Below are positions 17,673 through 27,052 of a DNA stretch of 64,000 nucleotides, one piece after another. The DNA is from JBICHN01 sp043101845. GTDB lineage: Bacteria; Planctomycetota; Phycisphaerae; Phycisphaerales; UBA5793. The stretch is from positions 1,550,001-1,614,000 of the forward strand of contig JBICHN010000011.1 in the NCBI GenBank assembly GCA_043101845.1, written 5' to 3'. Positions within the stretch are counted from its first letter, which is position 1, and the number at the start of each line of letters is the position of its first letter. The notes under the pieces were generated by a model. The model was not told where the DNA came from and did no database searches. It worked only from the letters and a program-made list of their open reading frames with translations. The position numbers were made by a program, and so were the translations under genes.

Positions 17673-18542
17673 TCAGGTGAGCAGCCCCTGCACTTCGTCG
17701 ATCGCTTTCGGAAGATCCTGCCGGATCTCCTCGATCTTCTCCGCGGTGATATTGAGTTCGCTGAGAATCGCCGGATCGATTTCGGTCGACGCGACATCAC
17801 GGCCGAAGCCGCAGTGGTGCGCCTTCGCGAGTTTGTCAGCGACATGAACGATGACCGTCAGGGTACGGCTGGACTGATCGAGTTCGAGCGGCCGATGGTG
17901 GAATCCCGCGACGAACGCGAAGCTCTGCGGGAACTTCCAGCGCTTGCAGAGTCCGGCGCCGAAGTCCTGATGGTTCGCGCCGAAGATCTCATCTTCCGCA
18001 ACCAGGAACGAGTCACCGGTCTTGACCCGTTCGAACACTTCAATGAGCTTGTGCCGGTTCGTCTGCATCTCGACCATAATGCCGATGTCGTGCATGAGTC
18101 CGCCCAGGAACGCTTCGTCGGCGAGACCCATACCAAGGCCATCGGCGATGAGCTTTGAGCCGGCGGCGACTCCGGTGGAATGCACCCAGAGGTCACGGGC
18201 TGAGAACTCCGGGCAGAGCTCGCCACCACGGAAGAGCTTCGCGAGACTCGTCGCGATCGCAATGTTCTTGACGGCATTGAGTCCGAGCAGCACGATCGCC
18301 CGGTTGATCGAACCAATCTGACCCGGAAGACCGTAGAACGCGCTGTTCACGACCTTGAGGATGCGACTGCAGAGCGCGGGGTCGTTCGTGATGATCTTGT
18401 GCAGATCATGGGCCGTCGAAGTGGGATCTTCGACAAGATCAATGATCTTCTCGGTGATCTCGGGAAGCGTCGCGATGTGACTGATGTCGGCGATCGCGGC
18501 GTTGACGGCGGCTTCCCGTCCTTCCGCTGTGACTGAAGACAT
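17673..18542 (-). CDS. HDOD domain protein
   Basis: 289 residues, almost wholly one HDOD domain, a relative of HD phosphohydrolases found in bacterial signalling. Visible: IATLPEITEKIIDLVEDP, DPALCSRILKVVNSAFYG and INRAIVLLGLNAVKNIA, all diagnostic; then LGGLMHDIGIMV, where an HD pair is kept. No GGDEF, EAL or receiver domain is attached. The ATG at 18542 has GAGGAGAG seven bases upstream. The target is unknown. Single gene, convergent with lepB. Confidence 0.9.
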   Translation of the reverse strand: MSSVTAEGREAAVNAAIADISHIATLPEITEKIIDLVEDPTSTAHDLHKIITNDPALCSRILKVVNSAFYGLPGQIGSINRAIVLLGLNAVKNIAIATSLAKLFRGGELCPEFSARDLWVHSTGVAAGSKLIADGLGMGLADEAFLGGLMHDIGIMVEMQTNRHKLIEVFERVKTGDSFLVAEDEIFGANHQDFGAGLCKRWKFPQSFAFVAGFHHRPLELDQSSRTLTVIVHVADKLAKAHHCGFGRDVASTEIDPAILSELNITAEKIEEIRQDLPKAIDEVQGLLT

Positions 18543-18694
18543 TCCCGGCTCTCCTCACTGTGGTCGCGTGGGGGAGGGATATCGCTCCCGGACTCGCTTA
18601 TCGGTGATGAGGCGCCCGGACTTGACGGGCGATGGACTTGGACCGGTGATTTCGACGGGGCGCTCTGCGCTAGGTCCGAGAACGCGCCGGCCGG

Positions 18695-20143
18695 CTAAAC
18701 CGAGGGCTCACGCGACTCGTGCAGCGACTCCGCGTACCGGGCGCGGATCGGTTCGACGACCTCGCGAAGAAAGGCATCCACCTGCTCGGGCGCGCGCCCG
18801 ACATATCGCGCGGGATCCATCGCGTCGTCGAGATCGACGGCCGCGAAGACCGGCTCCCCGCGAAGGCGATCGATGAGGTCGTTTGACGCGCCCTCGTTCT
18901 TGATGTGATCACCGACCTCCTGGCTGTGCCGGCGAATGACCTCGTGGGTCTCCTGTCGGTCGGCGCCCGCGCGGACCGCCGCCATGAGCAGATTCTCTGA
19001 CGCGAGGAACGGGAGCTCCGCCATCAGGTTCGCGCGGATGACCTGCGGATAGACCACAAGTCCGCTGCTCACATTGTGCATGAGGTCGAGCGCCCCGTCG
19101 AGCGCGAGAAACGCTTCGGGCAGTGAGAGCCGGCGATTGGCGGAGTCGTCGAGCGTGCGTTCGAGCCATTGCGTCGCCGCGGTCTGCAACGGGTTCGCCA
19201 CGAGCGCCATCACGAACCGGGCGAGCCCCGTCGCTCGTTCGCAGCGCATCGGATTTCGCTTGTACGGCATGGCGCTCGATCCGATTTGGCTCGAGCCGAA
19301 CGGCTCTTCGATTTCCTTTCGATTTGCGAGAAGCCGGATGTCGTTGCAGATTTTGTGAATCGCGGACGCGACGACGGCCAGGCTCGAGAGCGTCTGGGCG
19401 TCGACGAGGCGCGGATAAGTCTGGCCGGTGACGACATAGCGGCGTTCGGGATCGAAACCGAGCCGTTCGCAAACGAGTCGATCGAGTTCTTCGACCTTGT
19501 CGTGATCGCCGTCGAAGAGCGCGAGGAATGACGCCTGAGTGCCAGTGGCGCCTTTCACGCCGCGAAGGCGAATCCGATCGATTCGGGATTCAATCTCTTC
19601 GAGACCCAGGGCGAGGTCGTACGCCCAGAGCGAGGCCCGCTTGCCCACGGTGGTCGGTTGCGCCGGCTGGTAGTGGGTGAACCCGAGCGTCGGAAGGCTT
19701 CGGTGCTCCTCGGCGAATCGACCGAGAGCGTCAATCGTGTTCGCAAGCTTCTCGGCGATCAGGCGAAGGCCGTCACGGAGCTGCAGCAGTTCCGTGTTGC
19801 AGTTCACGAACTGGCTCGTCGCCCCGAGATGGATGATGGACCGGGCGTTCGGAGCGACATCGCCCAGCGCGTGAATATGCGCCATGACATCGTGCCGAAA
19901 CTTCGATTCGTACTCCGCCGCCCGCTCGAAATCGATGTCGTCGAGATGGTTTCGCAACTCACGGAGTTGCTCGTCCGAAATATCGAGGCCGAGCTCCCGC
20001 TCCGATTCGGCGAGGGCGAGCCACAGACGACGCCAGGTCGAATGCTTCCGCTGCGGGCTCCAGATCAGCTGCATCTCGGGCGACGCGTTACGGGTCGCCA
20101 GGGGGGAGATGTACGACTCGTGGGAAACTGTTTCGCGGCTCAT
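18695..20143 (-). CDS. purB: Adenylosuccinate lyase
   Basis: 482 residues from the ATG at 20143, as expected for the fumarase/aspartase-superfamily enzyme that cleaves SAICAR and adenylosuccinate in purine synthesis. The superfamily signature is GSSAMPYKRNPMRCE; also HLGATSQFVNCNTEL and TLGFTHYQPAQPTTVGKRA with the catalytic His. An in-frame ATG at 20185 would add 14 residues; neither start has a clear ribosome binding site, so the N-terminus is uncertain. Single gene, divergent from the following sigma factor. Confidence 0.94.
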   Translation of the reverse strand: MSRETVSHESYISPLATRNASPEMQLIWSPQRKHSTWRRLWLALAESERELGLDISDEQLRELRNHLDDIDFERAAEYESKFRHDVMAHIHALGDVAPNARSIIHLGATSQFVNCNTELLQLRDGLRLIAEKLANTIDALGRFAEEHRSLPTLGFTHYQPAQPTTVGKRASLWAYDLALGLEEIESRIDRIRLRGVKGATGTQASFLALFDGDHDKVEELDRLVCERLGFDPERRYVVTGQTYPRLVDAQTLSSLAVVASAIHKICNDIRLLANRKEIEEPFGSSQIGSSAMPYKRNPMRCERATGLARFVMALVANPLQTAATQWLERTLDDSANRRLSLPEAFLALDGALDLMHNVSSGLVVYPQVIRANLMAELPFLASENLLMAAVRAGADRQETHEVIRRHSQEVGDHIKNEGASNDLIDRLRGEPVFAAVDLDDAMDPARYVGRAPEQVDAFLREVVEPIRARYAESLHESREPSV

Positions 20144-20244
20144 GCGTCTGTGATTCTGAAGAAACAATGATGACTGATCTATCATCCCGCGGTTGACTCA
20201 CGCGGACGGAGGGTCATGGTAGCCCTGGAAGTCCGCAAGCCTTC

Positions 20245-20922
20245 ATGAACGCCGATCGCGGGACCAATTCGAGCAACCTCAGCGCCGATGACGAGGCGGC
20301 CCTTGTCGTCCGCGCGCAGGCGGGCGACCGCGACGCGGTCACGGAGCTTCTCGAGAGCCTGCGCGACCGGCTGTACTCCGTGTGCTTTCGCATGGTGAGT
20401 GCGCCCGAGGACGCCGCGGATCTCACTCAGGACGCCCTGACCAAGGTGCTCATGAACCTCAACCGCTATGACGGGCGGGCGGCGTTCTCGACCTGGGCGT
20501 ATCGAATCGCGATGAATACCTCCCTGAGTCATCTTCGCCGGCGGAAGACGCGCTCCGCACATGTCTGGGACGACGCTCCTGTCGATCTCGATCGAATTCA
20601 CGGCGAGCCCCGTGGTGGTGGTGGGGAAAGTGGGGAACCTGGGTCCGGCTCACGCGTCGAATGGAATGAGCGGCGACGCGGAGTCCTCGAAGCCCTCGCC
20701 CGGCTGCCCGATGAGGCGCGGGCGCTCCTCATCCTCCGGGATGTCCGGGGGCTCGACTACCGGCAGATCGCCGAGGTGCTCGAGAGTCCCGTCGGGACGG
20801 TCAAGAGCCGTCTCTTTCGCGCGCGGCTCGCCCTGCGGCGAGAACTCGAGGCGGGGGGCGACACGGGAACGAATGAGGCGCTCGCTCCGGTGAGCGACGA
20901 ATCAGGTCAGAGCAGTACATGA
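20245..20922 (+). CDS. ECF RNA polymerase sigma factor paired with a membrane anti-sigma
   Basis: 225 residues. Region 2: DRLYSVCFRMVSAPEDAADLTQDALTKV (quoted in part: PEDAADLTQDALTKVL) and FSTWAYRIAMN; region 4: LPDEARALLILRDVRGLDYRQIAEVL with the helix-turn-helix and VKSRLFRARLALR. A glycine-rich linker joins the two. Its TGA overlaps the ATG of the next gene (ATGA at 20919-20922), the usual coupling of an ECF factor with its anti-sigma. Confidence 0.92.
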   Translation: MNADRGTNSSNLSADDEAALVVRAQAGDRDAVTELLESLRDRLYSVCFRMVSAPEDAADLTQDALTKVLMNLNRYDGRAAFSTWAYRIAMNTSLSHLRRRKTRSAHVWDDAPVDLDRIHGEPRGGGGESGEPGSGSRVEWNERRRGVLEALARLPDEARALLILRDVRGLDYRQIAEVLESPVGTVKSRLFRARLALRRELEAGGDTGTNEALAPVSDESGQSST

Positions 20923-22187
20923 GTTACGGCGGAAACGGACAGTTCGATTCAGATCAGGAACGACTGCTCGCCTACATCGAAGGTGAGGCGTCGGCCGAGG
21001 AGGCTGCGCAGATTGAGGCTCGACTCGCGTCAAATCCGGCGCGGCTCGCCACGCTTCGCACGATGCGCGAGGATCGGTCGATTCTCCGGTCACTCGATGA
21101 TGTGACGGCGCCGGAAGGGCTGATCGACGACGCCATCGCGGTCGCCGAACGGTCGATGCTGCTCGATGATGCGCCGCTGGCGCCGGAGGTCCCATGGAGG
21201 CGTCGCCGCGCCACGGTATGGCGACAAGTCGCCGTCGCCGCGGCGGTCGTGCTGCTCGTAGGCGGAGCCGTCGGCTTCCTTGCCCAGAATCTGTGGCTCA
21301 ACGCCGGCGCTGACGATTGGATCGCGCTCGACAACGCGAATGACGAGGTTGAGTCTCCTTTGGGCACGGGTTCGGAATCTCCAACCGAATTGTTGGACGA
21401 TCCGGTTCTCCGCGACGATCTGCCGACTTCGGAGCGTGTCGCCGAGGAGCATGGCGCCGTCGCCAACGAGCCGTCTCTGGTCGCATCCGCTGAGAGCGCG
21501 AACGAAGTCGGCGAGGATGATCGCGGAACCGATCCGACGCCGGTGGCGCCCGTGTCGGTGGCGGTGATCACGGAGCCGCCTCCGGCTCATTCCGTTGACC
21601 TGGGGCTGACCTTGCGCGTGACGGCCGACGACCTCGCGGAGACATTGCGACACGCGAACGACCTCGCCTGCGCATCAGGCGGCGCCGTGGTCTGGAATCT
21701 CGTGGAAGTGTCACCGACATCGCTCGCCGATTCGTCCGTTGAGATCGGGTGGGCGACGACGAACGCGAACGGATTCGAGCCCAGCCTTGACGCCGTCGGC
21801 CGCCGTCGTCCGAATCGGCAATCGTCCATGCCGAGCGATGATCTCATCATCGGTCCGAATCGCTGGCTTCCGTTTGACGAGCAGTCGCAATGGGGCCGGC
21901 AGGGTTTTCAGATCACTCTCGTCGGGACGCCTTCGCATCTTCGGGAACTCCTGCGCTCACTCGACCGCAGCGGCGCGCAACTGCAATGGGGCGCCGGGTC
22001 CGACGCTCGCCTCCTCGCGCCGCGGCCGAGTCGACCTTCGCTTGATGTCGCCGAGCTGAGCCGCGTCGTGCACTGGTGGCGGAATCCCACCGCCGATTTC
22101 GAACTCGCATCCCGGCTCGCGGACGCGTTGCGACCCGAACCCATCGTTCGGATCCCTGTCCGGCTCCGTGAGCGGCGGCCAGGGTAA
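20919..22187 (+). CDS. Putative transmembrane anti-sigma factor
   Basis: 422 residues. The N-terminal 100 residues hold an anti-sigma-like helical domain (LLAYIEGEASAEEAAQIEARL, given here split: LLAYIEGEASAEEAAQ) without a zinc HxxxCxxC motif. One membrane segment spans about 102-124. The C-terminal 290 residues are extracytoplasmic, acidic at first and then beta-rich, with no recognised fold. The stop/start overlap with the sigma gene shows they are co-translated. I infer that the outer domain receives an envelope signal; the ligand is not visible. Confidence 0.78.
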   Translation: MSYGGNGQFDSDQERLLAYIEGEASAEEAAQIEARLASNPARLATLRTMREDRSILRSLDDVTAPEGLIDDAIAVAERSMLLDDAPLAPEVPWRRRRATVWRQVAVAAAVVLLVGGAVGFLAQNLWLNAGADDWIALDNANDEVESPLGTGSESPTELLDDPVLRDDLPTSERVAEEHGAVANEPSLVASAESANEVGEDDRGTDPTPVAPVSVAVITEPPPAHSVDLGLTLRVTADDLAETLRHANDLACASGGAVVWNLVEVSPTSLADSSVEIGWATTNANGFEPSLDAVGRRRPNRQSSMPSDDLIIGPNRWLPFDEQSQWGRQGFQITLVGTPSHLRELLRSLDRSGAQLQWGAGSDARLLAPRPSRPSLDVAELSRVVHWWRNPTADFELASRLADALRPEPIVRIPVRLRERRPG

Positions 22188-22308
22188 GTCCCCCTCGTCC
22201 ATCCATCGCATCTCCACCTGCCCCGGTCGAGCTGGCGCGGCGCCAGACGCATCGGCCTACCATCGTCGGCGATTCATCCGGACGGGACTTTCTTGGGGCG
22301 GGCAGGCG

Positions 22309-23406
22309 ATGGAAATCGGGATTGTCGGATTGCCGAATGTCGGGAAGAGCGCGCTCTTCAAGGCGCTTACCGGGATGGCCGTCGAGGTGGGAAACTACCC
22401 GTTTACCACCACCCGACCGACGCGCGGCACGGCGCCGGTACCGGATCCGCGGCTGGCGATCATCAACGAGTTCATCGACACGAAGAAGCTGACGCCGGCG
22501 ACGATCGATCTCGTCGATGTCCCCGCCCTCGTCACGGGATCCTCGAAGGGTGAGGGCATCGGCAACGCCTTTCTCGACACCGTCCGCCAGGTGGATGCGC
22601 TGGCCCATGTCGTTCGATGTTTCGACGACCCGGATGTGGCTCACGAGTTCGACGACCTCGATCCGGTCCGCGATGTCGAAACCGTAGATACCGAGTTGTT
22701 GCTCGCCGACCTCGGGGTGCTCGAGAGCGCGAGCGAGCGCGCGGAGCGCCGGGCGCGAACCGGCGACGCCGAAGCGCGAAAGCGGGTCGACCTCTGCGCT
22801 CGCGCCACCGAAGTCCTCGAGAATGAGCGACCGCTCCGGTCCGCCAGTTGGACGGACGCGGAGCTGAAGGACCTGCGCGCCCTCGGCATGATCACGCTGC
22901 GTCCAGTGCTCTACATCGCGAATGTGGGTGAAGACGATCCGACGGGCGACTCCGCCCTTGTGTCCGCGCTCCGTCAGGCCGTAGTCGCCAAGGGCGGCGC
23001 CGAGGGTCAGGTCGTGAGCGTCTGCGCGAGCATTGAGGCGGAACTCGCGGATCTCGATGAACCGGATCGTGAAGAGATGCTGCAGGGACTCGGCCTCACT
23101 GAGCCGGCGCTGGGCGCCGTCGCGCGGGCCTTGTACGATTTGCTCGGACTGCAGAGCTTCTACACGGCGGGGGAAAAGGAAATCCGCGCGTGGACGGTCC
23201 GGGCGGGCGCGACAGCGCCCGAGGCGGCAGGGGTCATTCACAGCGACATTCAACGCGGCTTCATCCGCAGCGAGACCTACAGCGTCACCGACCTGCAGGA
23301 GTATCGTGCCGAATCAAAGATCCGGTCTGCCGGCAAGATGAGATCGGAAGGAAAGCACTACATCCTCCGAGACGGGGATGTCTGCCACTTTCTCTTCAAT
23401 GTGTAG
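22309..23406 (+). CDS. ychF: Obg-like ATPase YchF
   Basis: 365 residues, full length for the universal ribosome-associated P-loop ATPase. The P-loop is GLPNVGKSALFKAL, switch/G3 DLVDVPALVTGSSKGEG, and the C-terminal TGS domain is complete (SFYTAGEKEIRAWTVRAG ... GVIHSDIQRGFIRSE). The last residues GDVCHFLFNV are characteristic. The frame extends upstream to 22168, but the family starts MEIGIVGLPNVGKS at the ATG at 22309. It converges on rpmH with 47 bases between. Confidence 0.96.
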   Translation: MEIGIVGLPNVGKSALFKALTGMAVEVGNYPFTTTRPTRGTAPVPDPRLAIINEFIDTKKLTPATIDLVDVPALVTGSSKGEGIGNAFLDTVRQVDALAHVVRCFDDPDVAHEFDDLDPVRDVETVDTELLLADLGVLESASERAERRARTGDAEARKRVDLCARATEVLENERPLRSASWTDAELKDLRALGMITLRPVLYIANVGEDDPTGDSALVSALRQAVVAKGGAEGQVVSVCASIEAELADLDEPDREEMLQGLGLTEPALGAVARALYDLLGLQSFYTAGEKEIRAWTVRAGATAPEAAGVIHSDIQRGFIRSETYSVTDLQEYRAESKIRSAGKMRSEGKHYILRDGDVCHFLFNV

Positions 23407-23453
23407 AGAGGCGAATGATCATCGGGTCGCGGCGGCGCCCGGTTCGACTCGGC

Positions 23454-23588
23454 TTACTTGAAGTTGAGCGAACGGCCCTTGCGGCGGCGGCGGTTGATGA
23501 TCCGACGACCGGCCTTGGTCGCCATACGCGCCCGGAAGCCGAACTTCCGGCGTCTCTTCATCTTGCTCACGCGTCGTGGATAATGCAT
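23454..23588 (-). CDS. rpmH: Large ribosomal subunit protein bL34
   Basis: 44 residues, so easily missed. The translation has the unmistakable L34 core KRRRKFGFRARMATKAGRRI followed by INRRRRKGRSLNF. The ATG is at 23588 and the stop at 23454-23456. The usual partners rnpA and dnaA are not adjacent: downstream comes the convergent ychF. The N-terminus (MHYPRRVSKMKRR) differs from the common MKRTYQPS but aligns in length. Confidence 0.95.
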   Translation of the reverse strand: MHYPRRVSKMKRRRKFGFRARMATKAGRRIINRRRRKGRSLNFK

Positions 23589-23757
23589 CGTCGTCGTCCG
23601 TCCAGATGGTATTCAGGGGCCGGAGGCGGCCCTCCAGGCGAGCGTGACCATAGGTCGCATCCGGGTCGAAAACCACTGTCTGGATGAGATTCTGGCGGTT
23701 CCTGACCGACTGCGCGGTCAATCTTCACCCGATCGCGTCCCCGGCGACCGGATTCCG

Positions 23758-23787
23758 TTGACAGAAGCCTTTCCGAGCGTAACTTAT
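23758..23787 (+). promoter_or_regulatory. Candidate promoter upstream of rnc
   Basis: A perfect TTGACA at 23758-23763 is followed after about 17 bases by a weak -10-like AACTTAT. It lies 160 bases before the rnc start, inside the 355-base gap between rpmH and rnc. That gap holds no gene and should also contain the rpmH promoter on the other strand. Confidence 0.4.
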
Positions 23788-23943
23788 GAATGACCAGCAA
23801 GGGCGTGTGTTCTTCCGTGCCGCGAGCCACTCCCGGCGCCGAAGAATGCCTGCCCGATCCGGTCGCTGATTCCGAAACCTTCCGATCGCAATGGCCGAGG
23901 TTCCGCGTTGGCGCCCGGTCCGGCGATCCCGGGACCGCGACGC

Positions 23944-24702
23944 ATGATCGATCCGGCGCTCCGGCGGACGGCCGAGGAACTCCTCGGATATACCTTCGAA
24001 TCTCCGCACTATCTTGAAGAGGCGGTCACTCACGCCTCCGTGGCCGATTCGAGGCTCGAGAGCAACGAGAGACTCGAGTTTCTTGGCGACGCCATTCTCG
24101 GCATGGTCGTCTGCGATTATCTCTTCAGGCATTATCCAGATCTGCTCGAGGGCGATCTGACGAAGATCAAATCCGCCGCGGTTTCGCGAAGAGCTTGCGC
24201 CAAGGTCGCGCGGCGCCTCGGTCTCGAGGAACTACTCCGGCTCGGGAAGGGCATGTCGAATCGGGACGACCTTCCGAGCAGCCTCGCCGCCGCGGCGTTC
24301 GAATCCATCATCGCCGCCATTTATCTCGACGGCGGATTCGAGCCGGCGCGCGACTTCATCCTCACGCACATGGAAGGCGTAATCGAACGCGCAGCGGACA
24401 GTGGCCATCAGCAGAACTTCAAGTCGATACTTCAGCAGTACGCTCAGCGTGAGATCGGATCACCCGCCGCATATCTGCTGCTCGACGAGAATGGGCCCGA
24501 CCATGCGAAGTGTTTCGAGGTCTGCGTCGAGATCGGCGACCGACGCTTTGAGTCTTCGTGGGCGGGCAGTAAGAAGCAGGCCGAGCAGAAGGCGGCCCTC
24601 AACGCGCTGCTCGAACTCGGCGTCGTCGAGTGCGACGACGAAGATGAGATCCGTCTCGTCGAAGCGTCGGCCGGCTACGGCAACGGGTTAAGCGAGAAGT
24701 GA
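23944..24702 (+). CDS. rnc: Ribonuclease III
   Basis: 252 residues from the ATG at 23944. The catalytic signature is NERLEFLGDAILGMV, with the second acidic cluster AAAFESIIAAIYLDGG. The double-stranded RNA-binding domain fills the C-terminus (NFKSILQQYAQ ... GSKKQAEQKAALNALLEL). Cleaves double-stranded RNA in rRNA maturation and mRNA decay. A further open frame upstream (to 23908) has no family match. Confidence 0.95.
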   Translation: MIDPALRRTAEELLGYTFESPHYLEEAVTHASVADSRLESNERLEFLGDAILGMVVCDYLFRHYPDLLEGDLTKIKSAAVSRRACAKVARRLGLEELLRLGKGMSNRDDLPSSLAAAAFESIIAAIYLDGGFEPARDFILTHMEGVIERAADSGHQQNFKSILQQYAQREIGSPAAYLLLDENGPDHAKCFEVCVEIGDRRFESSWAGSKKQAEQKAALNALLELGVVECDDEDEIRLVEASAGYGNGLSEK

Positions 24703-24731
24703 GCGGAGTCCACCCGTAATCCGACGGATCG

Positions 24732-25982
24732 TCACTTCCGCGGCGCGAACATGGGTCGCTCGCCGCCGAACTCTCCTGATTTCTCGAGCGATCGATCAAC
24801 GGGCTTCGGCGCCAGGACCTGCTGCTCCGGCGTGAGGTTCGCGAACACGGCGTCGATCGTGGCGTTAATCAGGTCGTTTCGCCGCTCAAACAGATCAAAA
24901 TACGCTTCGACGGCCTGCTTCGCGTCTTCGTCCTCTTCGGGCCCGAGCGACCGCTCGGACCCTCGACGCACGACCCGCCAGCCGGCGGCCGAAGCTTCTC
25001 CGAGCAGCTCTTCCCGTTCGCGCTGCAGGCGAGAAAGCCGTTCATTGAACTCTCCCAAGCGCCCGAGGAACCCTGCCTGCTCCTGCTCGACGGCCGACCG
25101 CTGCGCCTCGGTGAGATCGTCAAGGCCGAGCACGCGTTCAAAGTACCGGTGCGCGCGAGTAGGCTCGTAGAGACTTCGGAAGCTCCGGCGTTGAAACTCG
25201 GCGCGGAAGCGCTCGGACTCATCGAGGGGAAGCTGGGCCGCGATCGCCTCGGCGTATCGGGTGTTCAGGTCCCGCACATTCCGCCTTCGCTCAAGCAGGC
25301 GGCGACGCTGATCGAGTTCATCACCCTCTTCAAGATTCGAAAGGTCGCGGAAGATTTCGGAATGCCGTTCGATCGCCTCGTTTCGCGCGACCAGCACGGT
25401 GTCGAGTTCGATCTCGTAGCTATCAAGCGTGGGCGCAATGAGCTCCGCTGATTCGTCCGCGAGGTCGATCGATGCGGCCAGATCGGTGAGGTCGACTCCC
25501 TCGCCGGACAGCTGGGCGCCACGGACGAGCGTCTGACGTCGACGGAGATCGCGTTCATAGCCGGGCCAGCGCCGCTGCTCCTCGGAATCTAGAAGGGTCC
25601 TTGCGTCTTCGAAGAATCGGCGGAGCAGGCTCGTGTCCTGGGTCTCATATCGCCGGTGAGCCGCCTGGATGAGTTCGCCCCGGTTCGACCACTCCTGAGT
25701 CCGTCTCGCGTCGTCGGTGATTCGACGCAGTTCATCGCGGTAGGTCTGAAACGCGTCATCACGAGCCTGCAGATAGCCGTCGTACAGAACGCCCAGCGTC
25801 TCGCGCTCAAGTTCGTCGAGGTCGAAGAAGTCCGCCAGGCGTTCGATCTCGGCGTGATCGAGACGGGTCGACAGCGCCCCGGCGCCGGCGAGGCCGCCCT
25901 GAGCCCGGGTCTGAGGGCAGAAAAGAATGCCAGCCGCGAACAGGATTACGACCAGGAATGGATTCAATGGATACCGACGCAT
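24732..25982 (-). CDS. Exported helical hypothetical protein
   Basis: 416 residues from the ATG at 25982 (GGGAGA nine bases upstream). A signal peptide (FLVVILFAAGILFCPQTRAQ) is followed by an almost entirely helical, Arg/Glu-rich protein with repeated heptad-like segments. The end contains ANLTPEQQVLA, recalling the LTxxQ motif of Spy/CpxP-type periplasmic chaperones; this is a weak resemblance only. One of the very few ACGT sites in the window is in this gene (25536). Convergent with rnc. Confidence 0.7.
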   Translation of the reverse strand: MRRYPLNPFLVVILFAAGILFCPQTRAQGGLAGAGALSTRLDHAEIERLADFFDLDELERETLGVLYDGYLQARDDAFQTYRDELRRITDDARRTQEWSNRGELIQAAHRRYETQDTSLLRRFFEDARTLLDSEEQRRWPGYERDLRRRQTLVRGAQLSGEGVDLTDLAASIDLADESAELIAPTLDSYEIELDTVLVARNEAIERHSEIFRDLSNLEEGDELDQRRRLLERRRNVRDLNTRYAEAIAAQLPLDESERFRAEFQRRSFRSLYEPTRAHRYFERVLGLDDLTEAQRSAVEQEQAGFLGRLGEFNERLSRLQREREELLGEASAAGWRVVRRGSERSLGPEEDEDAKQAVEAYFDLFERRNDLINATIDAVFANLTPEQQVLAPKPVDRSLEKSGEFGGERPMFAPRK

Positions 25983-26136
25983 GGTAAGTCCGTCTCCCGG
26001 TGTGACCGGATCATCGAGTCTCACAGTCTATCGACTGGACGCGAAACTGGGAGCGGCAATTCACGAATGCTCATGTCGGGTGTATAAAGAACCCGTTCTG
26101 AGTCCCCGGTCCGCTCGATGTCGTGGAGAGAACCTC

Positions 26137-27033
26137 ATGCGCGTTTCCCGATCGATCGTCAGCCTCGTCGTCCTGCTCTTGGTCGCCTGCTTCCAGACGG
26201 GCTGCTTTCTCACCTACGAGAAGGCTACTGAGACGCGAACCTACCAGGTCGATATGGCCTCGGCGACCGCGTTCGAGATTGCCACGACAAATGGCCTGGT
26301 CGATCTCGTCGTCGATCCAACGCTGACGACCGCGGAAATCACTGCCGAGGTGAAGGCGACTGGCGCCACTATGGAGGAGGCTGAGAGCCGGCTTGCCCTG
26401 ATCACGGTCACGATCGAAACGACCGCCGAGGGGGTCGTCGTCCTCGGGGTCGACACCGCCGACGAGCGGAGGAGCGGCGACGGCTGCTCCTTCACGATTC
26501 GCACCCCGGCCGCCGACGCCGCGACCATCGTGACGAGGAACGGGGCGGTGACCGTAACGGGCGTCACCGGACCGGCGAACCTTGAAACTTCCAATGGGGT
26601 TATTACTGTCCGCGACCACGCCGGCGCCGTGCGGGCCGAAACCTCGAACGGCCGAATCAGCATCAGCGGGAAGAGCATCGGCGAGGTGTTCGCGTCCTCA
26701 TCGAACGGCGCGATCGAGGTCGTCGACGCCGCCGGCCCCGTCGAAGCGCGCACGAGCAACGGCGCCATCCGCTGCAGCCTTACTGATGCCGCGTCCGGCC
26801 CCGTCAAAGCGCGGACGAGCAATGGCTCGGTCACGCTTGATCTCCCCGTCTCGATCGGCGGCTCGCTGCGCGCCGACACTTCGAACGGATCGGTCTCCGT
26901 TGAGAACGGTCAATCCGCCGCGGGGCTGAGCGCCTCGAAGAAGGCGGCGACGATTCAGTTGTCCGACGGTGAAGGGGGACCGGAGTCGACGATCAACACT
27001 TCGAACGGGTCCATTGTGATTCGACTGCGCTGA
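26137..27033 (+). CDS. Lipoprotein with DUF4097-like beta-helix repeats
   Basis: 298 residues. Signal peptide with a lipobox LVAC (Cys 18; a second Cys at 23 is possible). From about residue 125 the motif T/S-S-N-G recurs every 17-22 residues at least seven times (ETSNGVI, ETSNGRI, SSNGAI, TSNGAI, TSNGSV, TSNGSI), the pattern of DUF4097 putative adhesins that stack into a beta-solenoid. The start has GGAGAG about six bases upstream; upstream frame to 25927 is not supported. Probably a surface or periplasmic structural protein. Convergent with the beta-helix gene, 19 bases apart. Confidence 0.8.
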   Translation: MRVSRSIVSLVVLLLVACFQTGCFLTYEKATETRTYQVDMASATAFEIATTNGLVDLVVDPTLTTAEITAEVKATGATMEEAESRLALITVTIETTAEGVVVLGVDTADERRSGDGCSFTIRTPAADAATIVTRNGAVTVTGVTGPANLETSNGVITVRDHAGAVRAETSNGRISISGKSIGEVFASSSNGAIEVVDAAGPVEARTSNGAIRCSLTDAASGPVKARTSNGSVTLDLPVSIGGSLRADTSNGSVSVENGQSAAGLSASKKAATIQLSDGEGGPESTINTSNGSIVIRLR

Positions 27034-27052
27034 ACGGCGTCGCGGCGACGGT

